Below are positions 6,023 through 14,354 of a stretch of 18,586 nucleotides of DNA, piece after piece. Made by a program: the position numbers and the translations under genes. Source of the DNA: Flammeovirgaceae bacterium UBA5008. Lineage in GTDB: Bacteria; Bacteroidota; Bacteroidia; Cytophagales; Cyclobacteriaceae. Every line of letters begins with the position of its first letter. Position 1 is the first letter of the stretch. The notes beneath the pieces were generated by a model. That model was not told the DNA's origin. It saw nothing but the letters and a program-made list of their open reading frames with translations, and searched no databases. The stretch spans positions 43,550 to 62,135 of the forward strand of contig DGYK01000047.1 of NCBI GenBank assembly GCA_002398365.1. The letters run 5' to 3'.

Positions 6023-7201
6023 CTAAAGTTTCTTCAGCGCACTTTCCAAGTCTTGCAATAAATCTTCTACATTTTCGATGCCAACTGAATAGCGAACCAG
6101 GCTTTCAGGAATACCGAGTTGGCGTCTTTGTTCTTCCGTTAGTTCTACATGGCTAGTAGTGCGTGGTGGGCCCGCGAGTGTACTCACCGATCCAAGACTA
6201 GCTCCGAGATGCACCAGTTTTAATTCAGTCAAAAATTTCTTTACATGCTCCCAGCCGCCATCTAAAGAAAAGCTCATCATACCGCCAAAGCCACGCATTT
6301 GTGATTTTGCAATGGAATGACCGGTATGACTTTCCAGGCCGGGATAGAAAACGTCTTTTATTTTAGGATGACTTTTCAGGTATTTCGCAATCTGCAAGGC
6401 AGAGGCATTTTGTCTTTCAATACGCAACTCTAGTGTTTTCATGCCGCGTGCAATCATGTAAGCTGGATCGGCTTGCAGGCTAGCTCCGTTAATTTCACGG
6501 AAGTTGAAAATCTTCTTTACAAGTTCTGCCTTTCCTGCTACCAGACCGCCCATTGCATCGGAGTGACCGCATAGAAATTTAGTGGCGCTGTGAACGACTA
6601 AATCTGTGCCAAGCTGAAGCGGATTTTGATTGATAGGTGTTGCAAAGGTGTTATCTACAATCGTAATCGCTCCGACTTTTTTTGCTGCTGAAGTTAATCT
6701 TTTGATGTCTACGATTTTTAAAGTGGGATTGGTAGGTGTTTCTAAGTACAACACATCGCAACCTTTAGCTACTTCTGCTTCAATGGCTTCGGGATTGGTA
6801 GTATCGCAGAGTTGAACATGAACACCATAATTCGGAAGGAAATCAAGAAAGATTTTGCTGGTGCCACCATACGTGTCTTTCAATGATACTACCCGCTTCC
6901 CTGAGGTGAGGAATGTAAACAAACTATTGCTGATCGCTGCCATGCCGGTAGCGAAAGAGGTAGCAGCTTCCGCTCCTTCCAGCACACGAATTTTTTCTTC
7001 AAGTGCCGCAACTGTTGGGTTGGTGTTACGACTATAAATGTAGCCTTCTTGTTTACCTGTAGCCACCGCTTGCCATTCGTCTAAATCATGATATGCATAG
7101 GTGACAGCATTGACAATCGGGGTGGTAACCGCTCCGTGCAAATTGGCATGTCCTTCTCCGGCCCAAACGGCATCGGTTCCTTTTTTATAAGAAGACTTCA
7201 T
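6023..7201 (-). CDS. Trans-sulfuration PLP enzyme (cystathionine gamma-lyase / gamma-synthase family)
   Basis: The product is 392 residues, the normal length for the cytosolic Cys/Met-metabolism PLP family (fold type I). Visible active-site elements are YSR (56-58, phosphate contact from the neighbouring subunit), the ring-stacking Y111, D183 in VDNTFATP, the PLP lysine K208 in HSATKFLCGH, and the carboxylate-binding R370 in LVRYSVGIE. The members are hard to tell apart: gamma-lyase (cystathionine to cysteine), gamma-synthase and acylhomoserine sulfhydrylase look alike. Divergent pairing with a cystathionine beta-synthase favours gamma-lyase in reverse trans-sulfuration. The two genes share a 135-bp intergenic region. 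TATCTTAG (7232-7225 on this strand), one mismatch from TAnnTTTG, is a possible -7 box. Confidence 0.92.
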   Translation of the reverse strand: MKSSYKKGTDAVWAGEGHANLHGAVTTPIVNAVTYAYHDLDEWQAVATGKQEGYIYSRNTNPTVAALEEKIRVLEGAEAATSFATGMAAISNSLFTFLTSGKRVVSLKDTYGGTSKIFLDFLPNYGVHVQLCDTTNPEAIEAEVAKGCDVLYLETPTNPTLKIVDIKRLTSAAKKVGAITIVDNTFATPINQNPLQLGTDLVVHSATKFLCGHSDAMGGLVAGKAELVKKIFNFREINGASLQADPAYMIARGMKTLELRIERQNASALQIAKYLKSHPKIKDVFYPGLESHTGHSIAKSQMRGFGGMMSFSLDGGWEHVKKFLTELKLVHLGASLGSVSTLAGPPRTTSHVELTEEQRRQLGIPESLVRYSVGIENVEDLLQDLESALKKL

Positions 7202-7311
7202 ATTTGGCGTATTTCCTTTGCTAACTAAGATACAATTCCGAATTAGATTTCGAGGGTTTTGAAAGCCTTTTTATTTACCGCTACCCGGTAGAGCATTTAC
7301 TGGCGAATCAG

Positions 7312-7319
7312 TACTTTTG
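7312..7319 (+). promoter_or_regulatory. -7 promoter element (TACTTTTG) for cystathionine beta-synthase
   Basis: TACTTTTG is an exact TAnnTTTG match 17 bp before the ATG at 7337, which would give a very short leader. No clear -33 TTTG is seen at the usual spacing. Just upstream, CTACC-C-GGTAG (7281-7291) is a small inverted repeat with a one-base centre that could bind a regulator shared with the divergent gene. Confidence 0.45.
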
Positions 7320-7336
7320 CAAACATTTCCCAAGTT

Positions 7337-8707
7337 ATGATCTACAACTCCATTATCGAAACCATTGGCAATACGCCTATTGTTCGCTTGAATAAATTAT
7401 CTAAAGGAATTCCCGGAAGCATCGTAGCAAAAGTGGAATACTTTAATCCGGGCAACTCGACTAAAGACCGCATGGCTTTAAAGATGATTGAAGATGCGGA
7501 GAAGAGCGGTTCACTGAAACCGGGCGGTACCATCATTGAAGGAACATCCGGTAACACGGGTATGGGACTTGCTCTTACCGCTGTCGCGAAAGGCTATAAG
7601 TGTATTTTCACCATGGCCGACAAACAATCACAGGAGAAGATCAATATCTTGAGAGCGGTGGGCGCAGAAGTAATTGTTTGCCCTACCAACGTAGAGCCTG
7701 AAGATCCACGCAGTTATTATTCGGTTGCGCGTAAGTTGAATAAAGAAATTCCAAACTCGATTTACCCCAATCAATACGACAATCCTTCGAATGCCAAAGC
7801 GCATTATGAAACGACCGGCCCTGAAATTTGGCGCCAAACCGGTGGTAAGATTACGCACTACGTAGCAACGGTAGGTACAGGTGGATCGATGTGCGGAACT
7901 TCAAAATACCTGAAAGAGCAAAATCCACATATCAAAGCCATCGGTATTGACACCTATGGCTCTGTATTCAAAAAGTATAAAGAGACGGGCGTTTTCGATC
8001 GTAATGAAATTTATCCTTACCTGACGGAAGGCTTCGGAGAAGATATTCTGCCAAAGAATGTGGACTTTGATGTGATTGATCAGTTTATCAAAGTGACCGA
8101 TAAAGATGGCGCTATTATGGCTCGCAGACTTTCACGCGAAGAGGGAATCTTTGGTGGATGGAGCTGCGGATCAGCATTGCATGGTGCCTTGGAGTATGCC
8201 CGCGAAAATTTGAAGAAAGATGATTTGATGGTGGTGTTATTGCCTGACCATGGCACGCGTTACTTGGGCAAAGTGTACAATGATATGTGGATGAAGGACC
8301 ACGGCTTTTTGGAAGAGCGCACCTATGGAACAGCTCGTCAGATTATTGATGGGCGCAAGGGAAAAGACAGTTTGTTTACAGTCACCAAAACGTCAACCAT
8401 TGGAGAAGCTATTCAAATTATGAATCGCGAGGGAGTAGACCAGATGCCGGTGGTAGAAGGCAAGGAGTTTGTCGGCAGCATTACCACAGCAAGTGTAGTA
8501 GAGAAAATTATTTCAGATCCCACATTGAAAGACAAAGCGGTAGCTGAAATCATGGATAAACCGATGCAGGTGGTAGCACTCGATAGTACTTTGGATGTGC
8601 TATCGTCTTTGTTAAACAGAACTAATAAGGCATTGCTGGTACGCGATGATCAGGAGCGCCCGCACATTATCACGCAGCACGATATACTTCGTGCGATGAT
8701 GGGTTAG
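7337..8707 (+). CDS. cbs: Cystathionine beta-synthase (PLP domain plus CBS pair)
   Basis: The product is 456 residues. The PLP fold type II domain covers about 1-335: PLP lysine K43 in GNSTKDR, substrate loop GTSGNTGMG (69-77) and the glycine-rich phosphate loop VGTGGS (179-184). A C-terminal pair of CBS domains covers about 345-456 (first repeat FTVTKTSTIGEAIQIMNREG, second VVALDSTLDVLSSLL). The enzyme condenses serine (or O-acetylserine) with homocysteine to cystathionine. The CBS pair and the tail HDILRAMMG distinguish it from plain cysteine synthase (about 310 residues). No N-terminal heme-binding extension like that of the animal enzyme is present. Its partner enzyme is divergently encoded. 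The stop TAG 8705-8707 overlaps the stop of the convergent gene. Confidence 0.93.
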   Translation: MIYNSIIETIGNTPIVRLNKLSKGIPGSIVAKVEYFNPGNSTKDRMALKMIEDAEKSGSLKPGGTIIEGTSGNTGMGLALTAVAKGYKCIFTMADKQSQEKINILRAVGAEVIVCPTNVEPEDPRSYYSVARKLNKEIPNSIYPNQYDNPSNAKAHYETTGPEIWRQTGGKITHYVATVGTGGSMCGTSKYLKEQNPHIKAIGIDTYGSVFKKYKETGVFDRNEIYPYLTEGFGEDILPKNVDFDVIDQFIKVTDKDGAIMARRLSREEGIFGGWSCGSALHGALEYARENLKKDDLMVVLLPDHGTRYLGKVYNDMWMKDHGFLEERTYGTARQIIDGRKGKDSLFTVTKTSTIGEAIQIMNREGVDQMPVVEGKEFVGSITTASVVEKIISDPTLKDKAVAEIMDKPMQVVALDSTLDVLSSLLNRTNKALLVRDDQERPHIITQHDILRAMMG

Positions 8708-9870
8708 TTTTTTACAAACTCAATTTCGACTCGGTCATTTAACTGACCGAGTGTACCACCGGTAGGGTAGAGAGGAATTCGTCCACCTTCTCCTTTTACG
8801 CTGATGCGATCTTTTTCAATTCCTTGGCTAACCAGATAGTCGCGTACGGTTTCTGCGCGTGCCAATGAAAGATCTTTGGGCGACATTTTCTTGTGATCAA
8901 CATCTGCTGATGGATTGGTAGCGAAGAAACTTGAATTCGGTCCTCGCGTAAATGATTCACGGTCTTGGGTGCCATTTACGTGGCCGTGAATCTTAATTTT
9001 ATATTTCGGATTTTCTTTGAGTAGATCAACCACTCCATCCAATTCACCTTGTGAAACCGGTTGAAGGATGGAACTGTTTTTAAAGAACTTCACATTGGCG
9101 AAATCAATGTAATCTCCCTTTTTTGCTTTCGGAACTACAATTTCAATGATGGACTCTTCCGATGCGCCTTTGGTTTCTGTTGGGTTCTGAAAATCGATGA
9201 CGGTGGTTGCTTGCGCATATCCCGGCACTTGAGTGGCAATAGAGTAGGTGCCATTCTTATTTTTTGGTGCAGAGAGGTAAACTACTTCACCCGGTTTGAA
9301 AGATTGATATTGTGTGGCTGCTGATGACTCCATCAGGTGGACTTCACCCGACTTAATTTCGGTTCCATCTTTCTCACTAACCAATTTAAAGTAGAAAGGC
9401 TTTCCGGCCGGTTTTTTTACCTCTGGTTTTTCTTCGGGCTTTTCAACCGGCTTCTCGATGGGTGCAGTTTTAACCGAATCAACTACGGGTGTTGGAGTAG
9501 GAATGACTGGCGTTGGCTCTACTACTGGTTTAGTCTCCACCACAGGAGTTTCTTCGATAACATCACCGACTAAATATCCGATGAAAATCCAAGCTAATTT
9601 GTATTCTGTTTCTGAGCGAAGTTTGGCAACCAATTTTTCGGCTGATTGCTTGTCGGTGGTGGAGAGTACATAAACGTAATGGAGGTTGCCATTTGGTTTT
9701 TGGCCATATCGCACATCATATCCTTGCTGTGTAGCCTTCTCTTTCAAATTCTTGGCATTGGATTCCTTGACAAAAACCCCGATAGTTACGTAGAATCGTC
9801 TGGCGTCCTGACTTTGAGCAGTAAAGCATATACTTGCCAATAATAAAGAAGACAAAATCAGGTGCTTCAT
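8704..9870 (-). CDS. Exported SPOR-like + OmpA-like peptidoglycan-binding protein (paralog 1)
   Basis: The product is 388 residues. The signal peptide is about 1-21. A SPOR-like module covers 24-103 (FYVTIGVFVKESNAKNL ... YVYVLSTTDKQSAEKL ... AWIFIGYL). A proline-rich linker covers 106-157. A small beta-domain covers about 158-248, and an OmpA C-terminal domain about 258-388. In the OmpA domain the peptidoglycan-contacting Arg is present (R338 in LSLARAETV), but the usual GHTD Asp is Asn (N299 in HGHVNG), and about 25 extra residues separate the two. It is probably periplasmic or outer-membrane attached, tying the cell wall to the envelope. It is last in the - strand cluster, 61 bp behind DUF1003. 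TTACTTTG (9920-9913 on this strand), one mismatch off the -7 consensus, could give it its own promoter. Confidence 0.85.
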   Translation of the reverse strand: MKHLILSSLLLASICFTAQSQDARRFYVTIGVFVKESNAKNLKEKATQQGYDVRYGQKPNGNLHYVYVLSTTDKQSAEKLVAKLRSETEYKLAWIFIGYLVGDVIEETPVVETKPVVEPTPVIPTPTPVVDSVKTAPIEKPVEKPEEKPEVKKPAGKPFYFKLVSEKDGTEIKSGEVHLMESSAATQYQSFKPGEVVYLSAPKNKNGTYSIATQVPGYAQATTVIDFQNPTETKGASEESIIEIVVPKAKKGDYIDFANVKFFKNSSILQPVSQGELDGVVDLLKENPKYKIKIHGHVNGTQDRESFTRGPNSSFFATNPSADVDHKKMSPKDLSLARAETVRDYLVSQGIEKDRISVKGEGGRIPLYPTGGTLGQLNDRVEIEFVKN

Positions 9871-9931
9871 GTGCTAGTTGTTATGGTATCTCTTTTATGC
9901 GGTTTAACACGACAAAGTAAGCCTAAAAAGA

Positions 9932-10636
9932 TTAGGAAGACTTACCATTTTCTAACCTTTCAGTAATTTCCTGCAACATATCAATTTGTATTTTTTGAAT
10001 TTCGAACAATCGCTGCTGCTGATGAAGGATCAGATGATCTATTTTTTCGTGGAGCATTCGAATTTCTAATTCCGCTTTTAGATTGACTTGGTAATCGTGT
10101 TTTGATCTTTCACGGTCTTTCTCCTCCTGCCGGTTTTGGCTCATCATAATAACGGGAGCCTGAAGCGAAGCTAGGCATGAAAGGATGAGATTGAGTAAAA
10201 TGAAGGGATAGGGATCGAATGGTTGATTTAAAAAGTAAATATTGGTTGCGATCCAACAGAAAAGAACAAGGAAAAATGAGATGATAAACGTCCAGCTTCC
10301 GCCAAATGAGGCAATCCGATCCGCCAGGCGCTGGCCATACGTCAAATGATCTTCCGTAGCCTGATCGATGTCCCCCGAAATTGTTTCGTTGTTATGAAGG
10401 GCCTCGAGCACTTCTTTCTCAAGTTCACTTAAAGTGCCTACCTCTTTTTGCAGCGTAGATTCAATGTATTTGCTTCTGAAAAGGTTTAATTCGGATTGTG
10501 CGAGATGGCAATTTTCATCAAAGTGTGGATGCTCTTCTTTAATGGTAGAAAAGATCTCTTTTTTAATGTTGCCTGCGGCAATCTTTTGAAATTCTGGAAA
10601 TTCCTTTCCCGATATGTCACTTTTGAACGTTCCCAT
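9932..10636 (-). CDS. DUF1003 membrane protein
   Basis: The product is 234 residues. A soluble N-terminal part (1-100) precedes GQRLADRIASFGGSWTFI, the hallmark entry of DUF1003. Two membrane helices follow, about 114-134 and 144-166 (ending APVIMMSQNRQ, also typical). A charged helical tail of about 65 residues (170-234; EEKDRERSKHDYQVNLKAELE, split EEKDRERSKHDYQ and VNLKAELE) probably forms a coiled coil. The family has no established function. The N-terminal DISGKEFP resembles a region that in other members carries cysteine pairs; here those cysteines are absent. It is flanked on both sides by the SPOR/OmpA paralogs (23 and 61 bp gaps), so it is likely co-transcribed with them. Confidence 0.88.
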   Translation of the reverse strand: MGTFKSDISGKEFPEFQKIAAGNIKKEIFSTIKEEHPHFDENCHLAQSELNLFRSKYIESTLQKEVGTLSELEKEVLEALHNNETISGDIDQATEDHLTYGQRLADRIASFGGSWTFIISFFLVLFCWIATNIYFLNQPFDPYPFILLNLILSCLASLQAPVIMMSQNRQEEKDRERSKHDYQVNLKAELEIRMLHEKIDHLILHQQQRLFEIQKIQIDMLQEITERLENGKSS

Positions 10637-10659
10637 GCGGGAAAGTTCAGTATAATAGA

Positions 10660-11895
10660 TTAGTCTTCCAAAATTTCAATTTCTACGCGCACATTTGCTT
10701 GTGCCAGTGTGTGATCCACATCATAAACAGGGCGTTTGCCACCCCACGCTTTGATTTGCATGCGATTGATATCGATGCCTTGTGATACTAGATAGCTTTG
10801 TATGACTTTAGCACGTTCCTCTGAAAGCTTTTTCGCTGACCCGAATCCCTCTTTTACATCGGCTGTAATACCAAAGAAGTTTTTCGAATCTCCCATAGAG
10901 ATTACTTTACCTGCTGCATTTCCATTGGTATGTCCGTGGATTCGAATTTTATACTTCGGATTTTCTTTGAGCATTTCCAACAGGCTATTCACTTCATATT
11001 TTGATTCGGGGCGCATGATTCCGGCATCTTTATAGAAATAGACATTATACATCACGGCATAATCTCCTTTCTTTAAGCGCACCAGTTCAAAAGGAACCAC
11101 GGCTTTGTTTTCTTCCACCGTTATGCCTTCCGTAGCTTCCGGTTGATTAAAGTTGGTAGTAGTTTGCAGCTTACGATACCCAAAGACTTCACAAACAAAA
11201 CTTACATTTCCACTTTGATTGGCAGGCTTCACGTTTACCACTTCATTACCTCGGTACGATGCCACCTTACGCGGCTTGGTTTTATCAAGATCCATCACAT
11301 CCACATCTCCTTGAATTTCTTTTTGGCCGTTTGAAGTGTATATTTTAAATAAGAATTTTTTACTTCCTGGCTCAATCTCTTCAACTACGGCTGGTGCAGC
11401 GGTTTCAGGAACAGACGAAACAACGGGTTGTTCAGCGACAGGATTGGCTGGTGTGGTTACAGTTGAACTAGCTAAAGAAGCTTCCGATTGAGTAGTTGCC
11501 GGTCCATCGGATGGTTTAATAATTTGGATCGCTTCACGAGTTACTGGATTGGTGTCAGCACCTTTTTGCGTTTCATCTTCACCTAATATACCCGTGTATA
11601 CCCAAGCATCTGAATAGGCAGGGTCTTTTCGAAGTTTCTTCGCTTCCTCTATGGCTACTTCTTGATTGGGAGTGGCGAGGACATATACATAAAATAGTTT
11701 GCGGATGGGGTTAATTGAAAATTCTGCAGCGAGATTTTTTTGTTTGGCGCTATTCGTAAAATCAATGGCATTTTTAGGGATTGAAAAAGCCCCAATTACT
11801 ACATAATTCGAGCTTAGCTGACCATTGGTGGCTGAAACCTTTAAATTAAAGGCTACCGATAGAATAAAGAGTACTAAAGACAACTTCTTTTTCAT
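10660..11895 (-). CDS. Exported SPOR-like + OmpA-like peptidoglycan-binding protein (paralog 2)
   Basis: The start is taken at ATG 11895 (MKKKLSLVLFILSVAF), which gives a normal signal peptide of about 22 residues and a 411-residue product. An in-frame ATG at 11940 would add 15 polar residues in front and spoil the signal. Modules in order are SPOR-like 30-104 (YVVIGAFSIPKNAIDF ... FYVYVLATPNQEVAIEEA ... AWVYTGIL), a low-complexity Thr/Pro/Val linker 110-177, a beta-domain 180-260 and an OmpA domain about 280-411. Asn324 in HGHTNG replaces the usual peptidoglycan-binding Asp, and R361 in LSEERAKVI is kept. The shared ENPKYKIRIHGH and SYLVSQGI segments show common origin with paralog 1. It is first of the three-gene set behind PBP1C (92-bp gap). 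Confidence 0.85.
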   Translation of the reverse strand: MKKKLSLVLFILSVAFNLKVSATNGQLSSNYVVIGAFSIPKNAIDFTNSAKQKNLAAEFSINPIRKLFYVYVLATPNQEVAIEEAKKLRKDPAYSDAWVYTGILGEDETQKGADTNPVTREAIQIIKPSDGPATTQSEASLASSTVTTPANPVAEQPVVSSVPETAAPAVVEEIEPGSKKFLFKIYTSNGQKEIQGDVDVMDLDKTKPRKVASYRGNEVVNVKPANQSGNVSFVCEVFGYRKLQTTTNFNQPEATEGITVEENKAVVPFELVRLKKGDYAVMYNVYFYKDAGIMRPESKYEVNSLLEMLKENPKYKIRIHGHTNGNAAGKVISMGDSKNFFGITADVKEGFGSAKKLSEERAKVIQSYLVSQGIDINRMQIKAWGGKRPVYDVDHTLAQANVRVEIEILED

Positions 11896-11987
11896 AAAAC
11901 CATTTCTATTTTCATGACAAATCTCGCACATACTAATCAATTAATTTAAGCTAATATAAGCAAAACCTTACATTTCAAATAGTTATG

Positions 11988-14354
11988 CTATTTTTTGTTG
12001 TTAGAAAGCACTAAAAATGACCTGGAAATGGCTTCTCCGGTGTTGTCTACAACAGTCAATAGGTGTTTTCCAGCGGTTGGAATCAGGGAAATTTGATGGA
12101 TTTTGGTGGTCGATCCAACAAAAACATCATCAATGTGCCAATAAAGTGTTGCGTCAGGCGATTGATGGGCGGCTTCGAAAACCGTGTAATTTGGAGTGCC
12201 GGTTAGCTCAATTGGAATGTAAATTTTAGCATCCGGCTTGGGATAAATCAGGTCGAGGGAGGTATTCAAAGAAGGATTAACACAGTCGGCTCGAAAAGGT
12301 GGCAGCACTTTATAGCTTGAATTTTTTTGTTTGAAATAGTAGGCCTGCACCGGAGGTAATACAAATTGCGACTTGCTGAAAATTTTTGATGGTTCTTCGC
12401 ACCCGGCATGCACTCTGAATTTCTGATCGGTTGACAAGTGTATTTTCTGATGAAAAGGACAAGCTGCGGTCTGCAGTCCGGCATGCGTTATCCAAATCGT
12501 ATCAGCTTTTTCGCATGCTTCCGAAAAACGATAACCACTCTTCGAGCATACGGGCACTTTACTCATTTCAGAAGCTGGCTCCGAAAACCATCTGCCGTTC
12601 GGCAGTGCAGAAAACAAATCGAACAAAATAGGCGCGGCTGCTTCCGTTCCTGTGAGTCCCGGACGGCCTTCCCCATCGGCATTACCAACCCATACACCTA
12701 CTGCATAGTTAGCGTTTACACCAACAGCCCATCCATCGCGAAAGCCATGACTGGTGCCGGTTTTCCACGCAATCTTTTTTGAACTGCTAAAATATTTCCA
12801 ACCGGTTTCTTCTCCCGGTCGGTAGAGTTCTGTCAACGCATCCAGTGTGAGGTAGATGGATGCCGCACTCAGCCAGGAGTTTGATTCTATAGGTGAGTCC
12901 ACCGAATCAGAAACAAATTGATAACCCGGTGGGTGAAAATCGGATTTGCGATATCTGTTTTTTCCGGGATGCTCAAAATAATTATTCAAGGTGCGTGCCA
13001 TCGATGCATACATTCCGGTAATGTCCCAGAGTGTTCCTTCGGCACCTCCTAAAATGAGTGCCAGTCCGTAATGATCGGCAGGTTTATTTAATGTAGTGAG
13101 CCCTGTATTTTTTAACAACGAGTAGAATTTTTCATAGCGATAACTTCGCAGTTCTTCTACGGCCGGCACATTGAGCGAGCGAATGAGTGCCTGATCGGCT
13201 GGTACGGCACCATCAAACTCATTAGAGAAATTTTTAGGTGCAAAACCGTTGATCAAAATCGGAATATCTGGTTGTAGGGTTTTAGAAATCATTTTGCCCT
13301 CATCGAGCATGGCAGCAAAAAGAAAAGGCTTCAAAATACTACCCGTGCTGCGAGGTGAAGCGACTACGTCTACTTGCTCTTGATTTTGATAACCCGAAGT
13401 CACATTTCCCACATACGCCAGCACGTGACCGGTCTTTGCATCGAGTATAATTGCCGCTGCATTAAAAATCTGATTAGCTTGTAAGCGATTGTAGTGATCG
13501 TGAAGAATTTGGTTGGTGCGCTGCTGTATTGAATAGTCAAGGGTAGAAGTAATCGTATGTTGCTCCAATCCGTCTTTCGTAGCCCGATCCAATAGATGAG
13601 GAGCTAATCGCGGCAGGGGAGTGGGGTTTGCCGGAATGGGTTCTGACAGCGCCAATGACAAAGTCATCGCATCAAATTTACCTTCCCGAAACAGTCGGTT
13701 TAAAAGCCGATCGCGTTTTTGTTTTAATTGATTTCTATTTTTCCCGAGGTGAATTAAGGAAGGGTTGTTGGGAAGCACCGCCAACATGGCCGCTTCGCCC
13801 CAACTTAATTCGCGTGATGATCGGCCGAAGTAGCGCCAGCAGGCTGCTTCGATACCCACTACGTTTCCACCGAACGGTGCGTGCGATGCATAGAAGGATA
13901 AAATTTCGTCTTTGGAATAACGCAACTCCAATCGCACGGCTAAGATGATTTCAATTGCCTTTTCAAAAAAACTTCTTGGCTTATTCTTCCGTGACAACCG
14001 AATGACCTGCATGGAGATGGTACTTCCGCCACTCACAACTTTTCCGGCTTTGATATTCTGACGAGTCGCTCGTGCCAATGAAAGAAAATCGACACCCAGG
14101 TGGTGACGGAAGTGCTTATCTTCAAAAAGACTAAGTGCCTCTGTAAATTTATTTGGAATAACTTTCTGTTCCGGAAAACGCCACTGCCCGTCTTTTGAAA
14201 TGGCTGCGCTTAACAAATGTCCTTCCCGATCTTGTAGTACAGTAGAATATGAATCATTAAAGAGTGGATCGGGAAGCGCAAAGTAAAACGCGATGAGTGC
14301 AACACTCAAGAAGGAAATGATGTAGATCCGATATTTTTTCCATCGGCTTTTCAC
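11988..14354 (-). CDS. pbpC: Penicillin-binding protein 1C (bifunctional transglycosylase/transpeptidase)
   Basis: The product is 788 residues. An N-terminal membrane anchor (9-27) is followed by the PBP1C signature ALPDPLF...YSTVLQDREG. The GT51 transglycosylase domain covers about 60-235, with catalytic E78 in FEDKHFRHH and GGSTISMQ (109-116). The transpeptidase domain covers about 295-580, with S339-I-L-K342, S393-L-N395 and K531-T-G-T534. The C-terminal BiPBP_C-type domain covers about 690-788. All catalytic residues are present. It polymerises lipid II and cross-links peptidoglycan at the periplasmic face. The start is GTG (14354-14352), overlapping the TGA stop of the preceding gene, which indicates translational coupling. 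In many genomes pbpC lies beside an alpha-2-macroglobulin gene; none is adjacent here. Confidence 0.95.
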   Translation of the reverse strand: MKSRWKKYRIYIISFLSVALIAFYFALPDPLFNDSYSTVLQDREGHLLSAAISKDGQWRFPEQKVIPNKFTEALSLFEDKHFRHHLGVDFLSLARATRQNIKAGKVVSGGSTISMQVIRLSRKNKPRSFFEKAIEIILAVRLELRYSKDEILSFYASHAPFGGNVVGIEAACWRYFGRSSRELSWGEAAMLAVLPNNPSLIHLGKNRNQLKQKRDRLLNRLFREGKFDAMTLSLALSEPIPANPTPLPRLAPHLLDRATKDGLEQHTITSTLDYSIQQRTNQILHDHYNRLQANQIFNAAAIILDAKTGHVLAYVGNVTSGYQNQEQVDVVASPRSTGSILKPFLFAAMLDEGKMISKTLQPDIPILINGFAPKNFSNEFDGAVPADQALIRSLNVPAVEELRSYRYEKFYSLLKNTGLTTLNKPADHYGLALILGGAEGTLWDITGMYASMARTLNNYFEHPGKNRYRKSDFHPPGYQFVSDSVDSPIESNSWLSAASIYLTLDALTELYRPGEETGWKYFSSSKKIAWKTGTSHGFRDGWAVGVNANYAVGVWVGNADGEGRPGLTGTEAAAPILFDLFSALPNGRWFSEPASEMSKVPVCSKSGYRFSEACEKADTIWITHAGLQTAACPFHQKIHLSTDQKFRVHAGCEEPSKIFSKSQFVLPPVQAYYFKQKNSSYKVLPPFRADCVNPSLNTSLDLIYPKPDAKIYIPIELTGTPNYTVFEAAHQSPDATLYWHIDDVFVGSTTKIHQISLIPTAGKHLLTVVDNTGEAISRSFLVLSNNKK

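Noticed and set aside
9061..9673. Several + strand open frames inside SPOR/OmpA paralog 1
   Set aside because: They overlap each other and the proline-rich linker of the real gene. Their Trp/Phe/Arg-rich translations are typical of antisense reading.
11896..11940. 15-residue N-terminal extension of SPOR/OmpA paralog 2 (MISMCEICHENRNGF)
   Set aside because: It is polar and cysteine-bearing, and it would sit in front of a good signal peptide that starts at the ATG at 11895.
11977..11993. AT-rich hairpin AAATAG/CTATTT followed by T on the + strand
   Set aside because: It is a weak stem overlapping the pbpC stop codon. No + strand gene ends there and no T-tract follows on the transcribed strand.
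12431..12782. Open frames on the + strand inside pbpC (66 and 114 codons)
   Set aside because: They are antisense shadows of the conserved transpeptidase coding region, with unstructured compositions.
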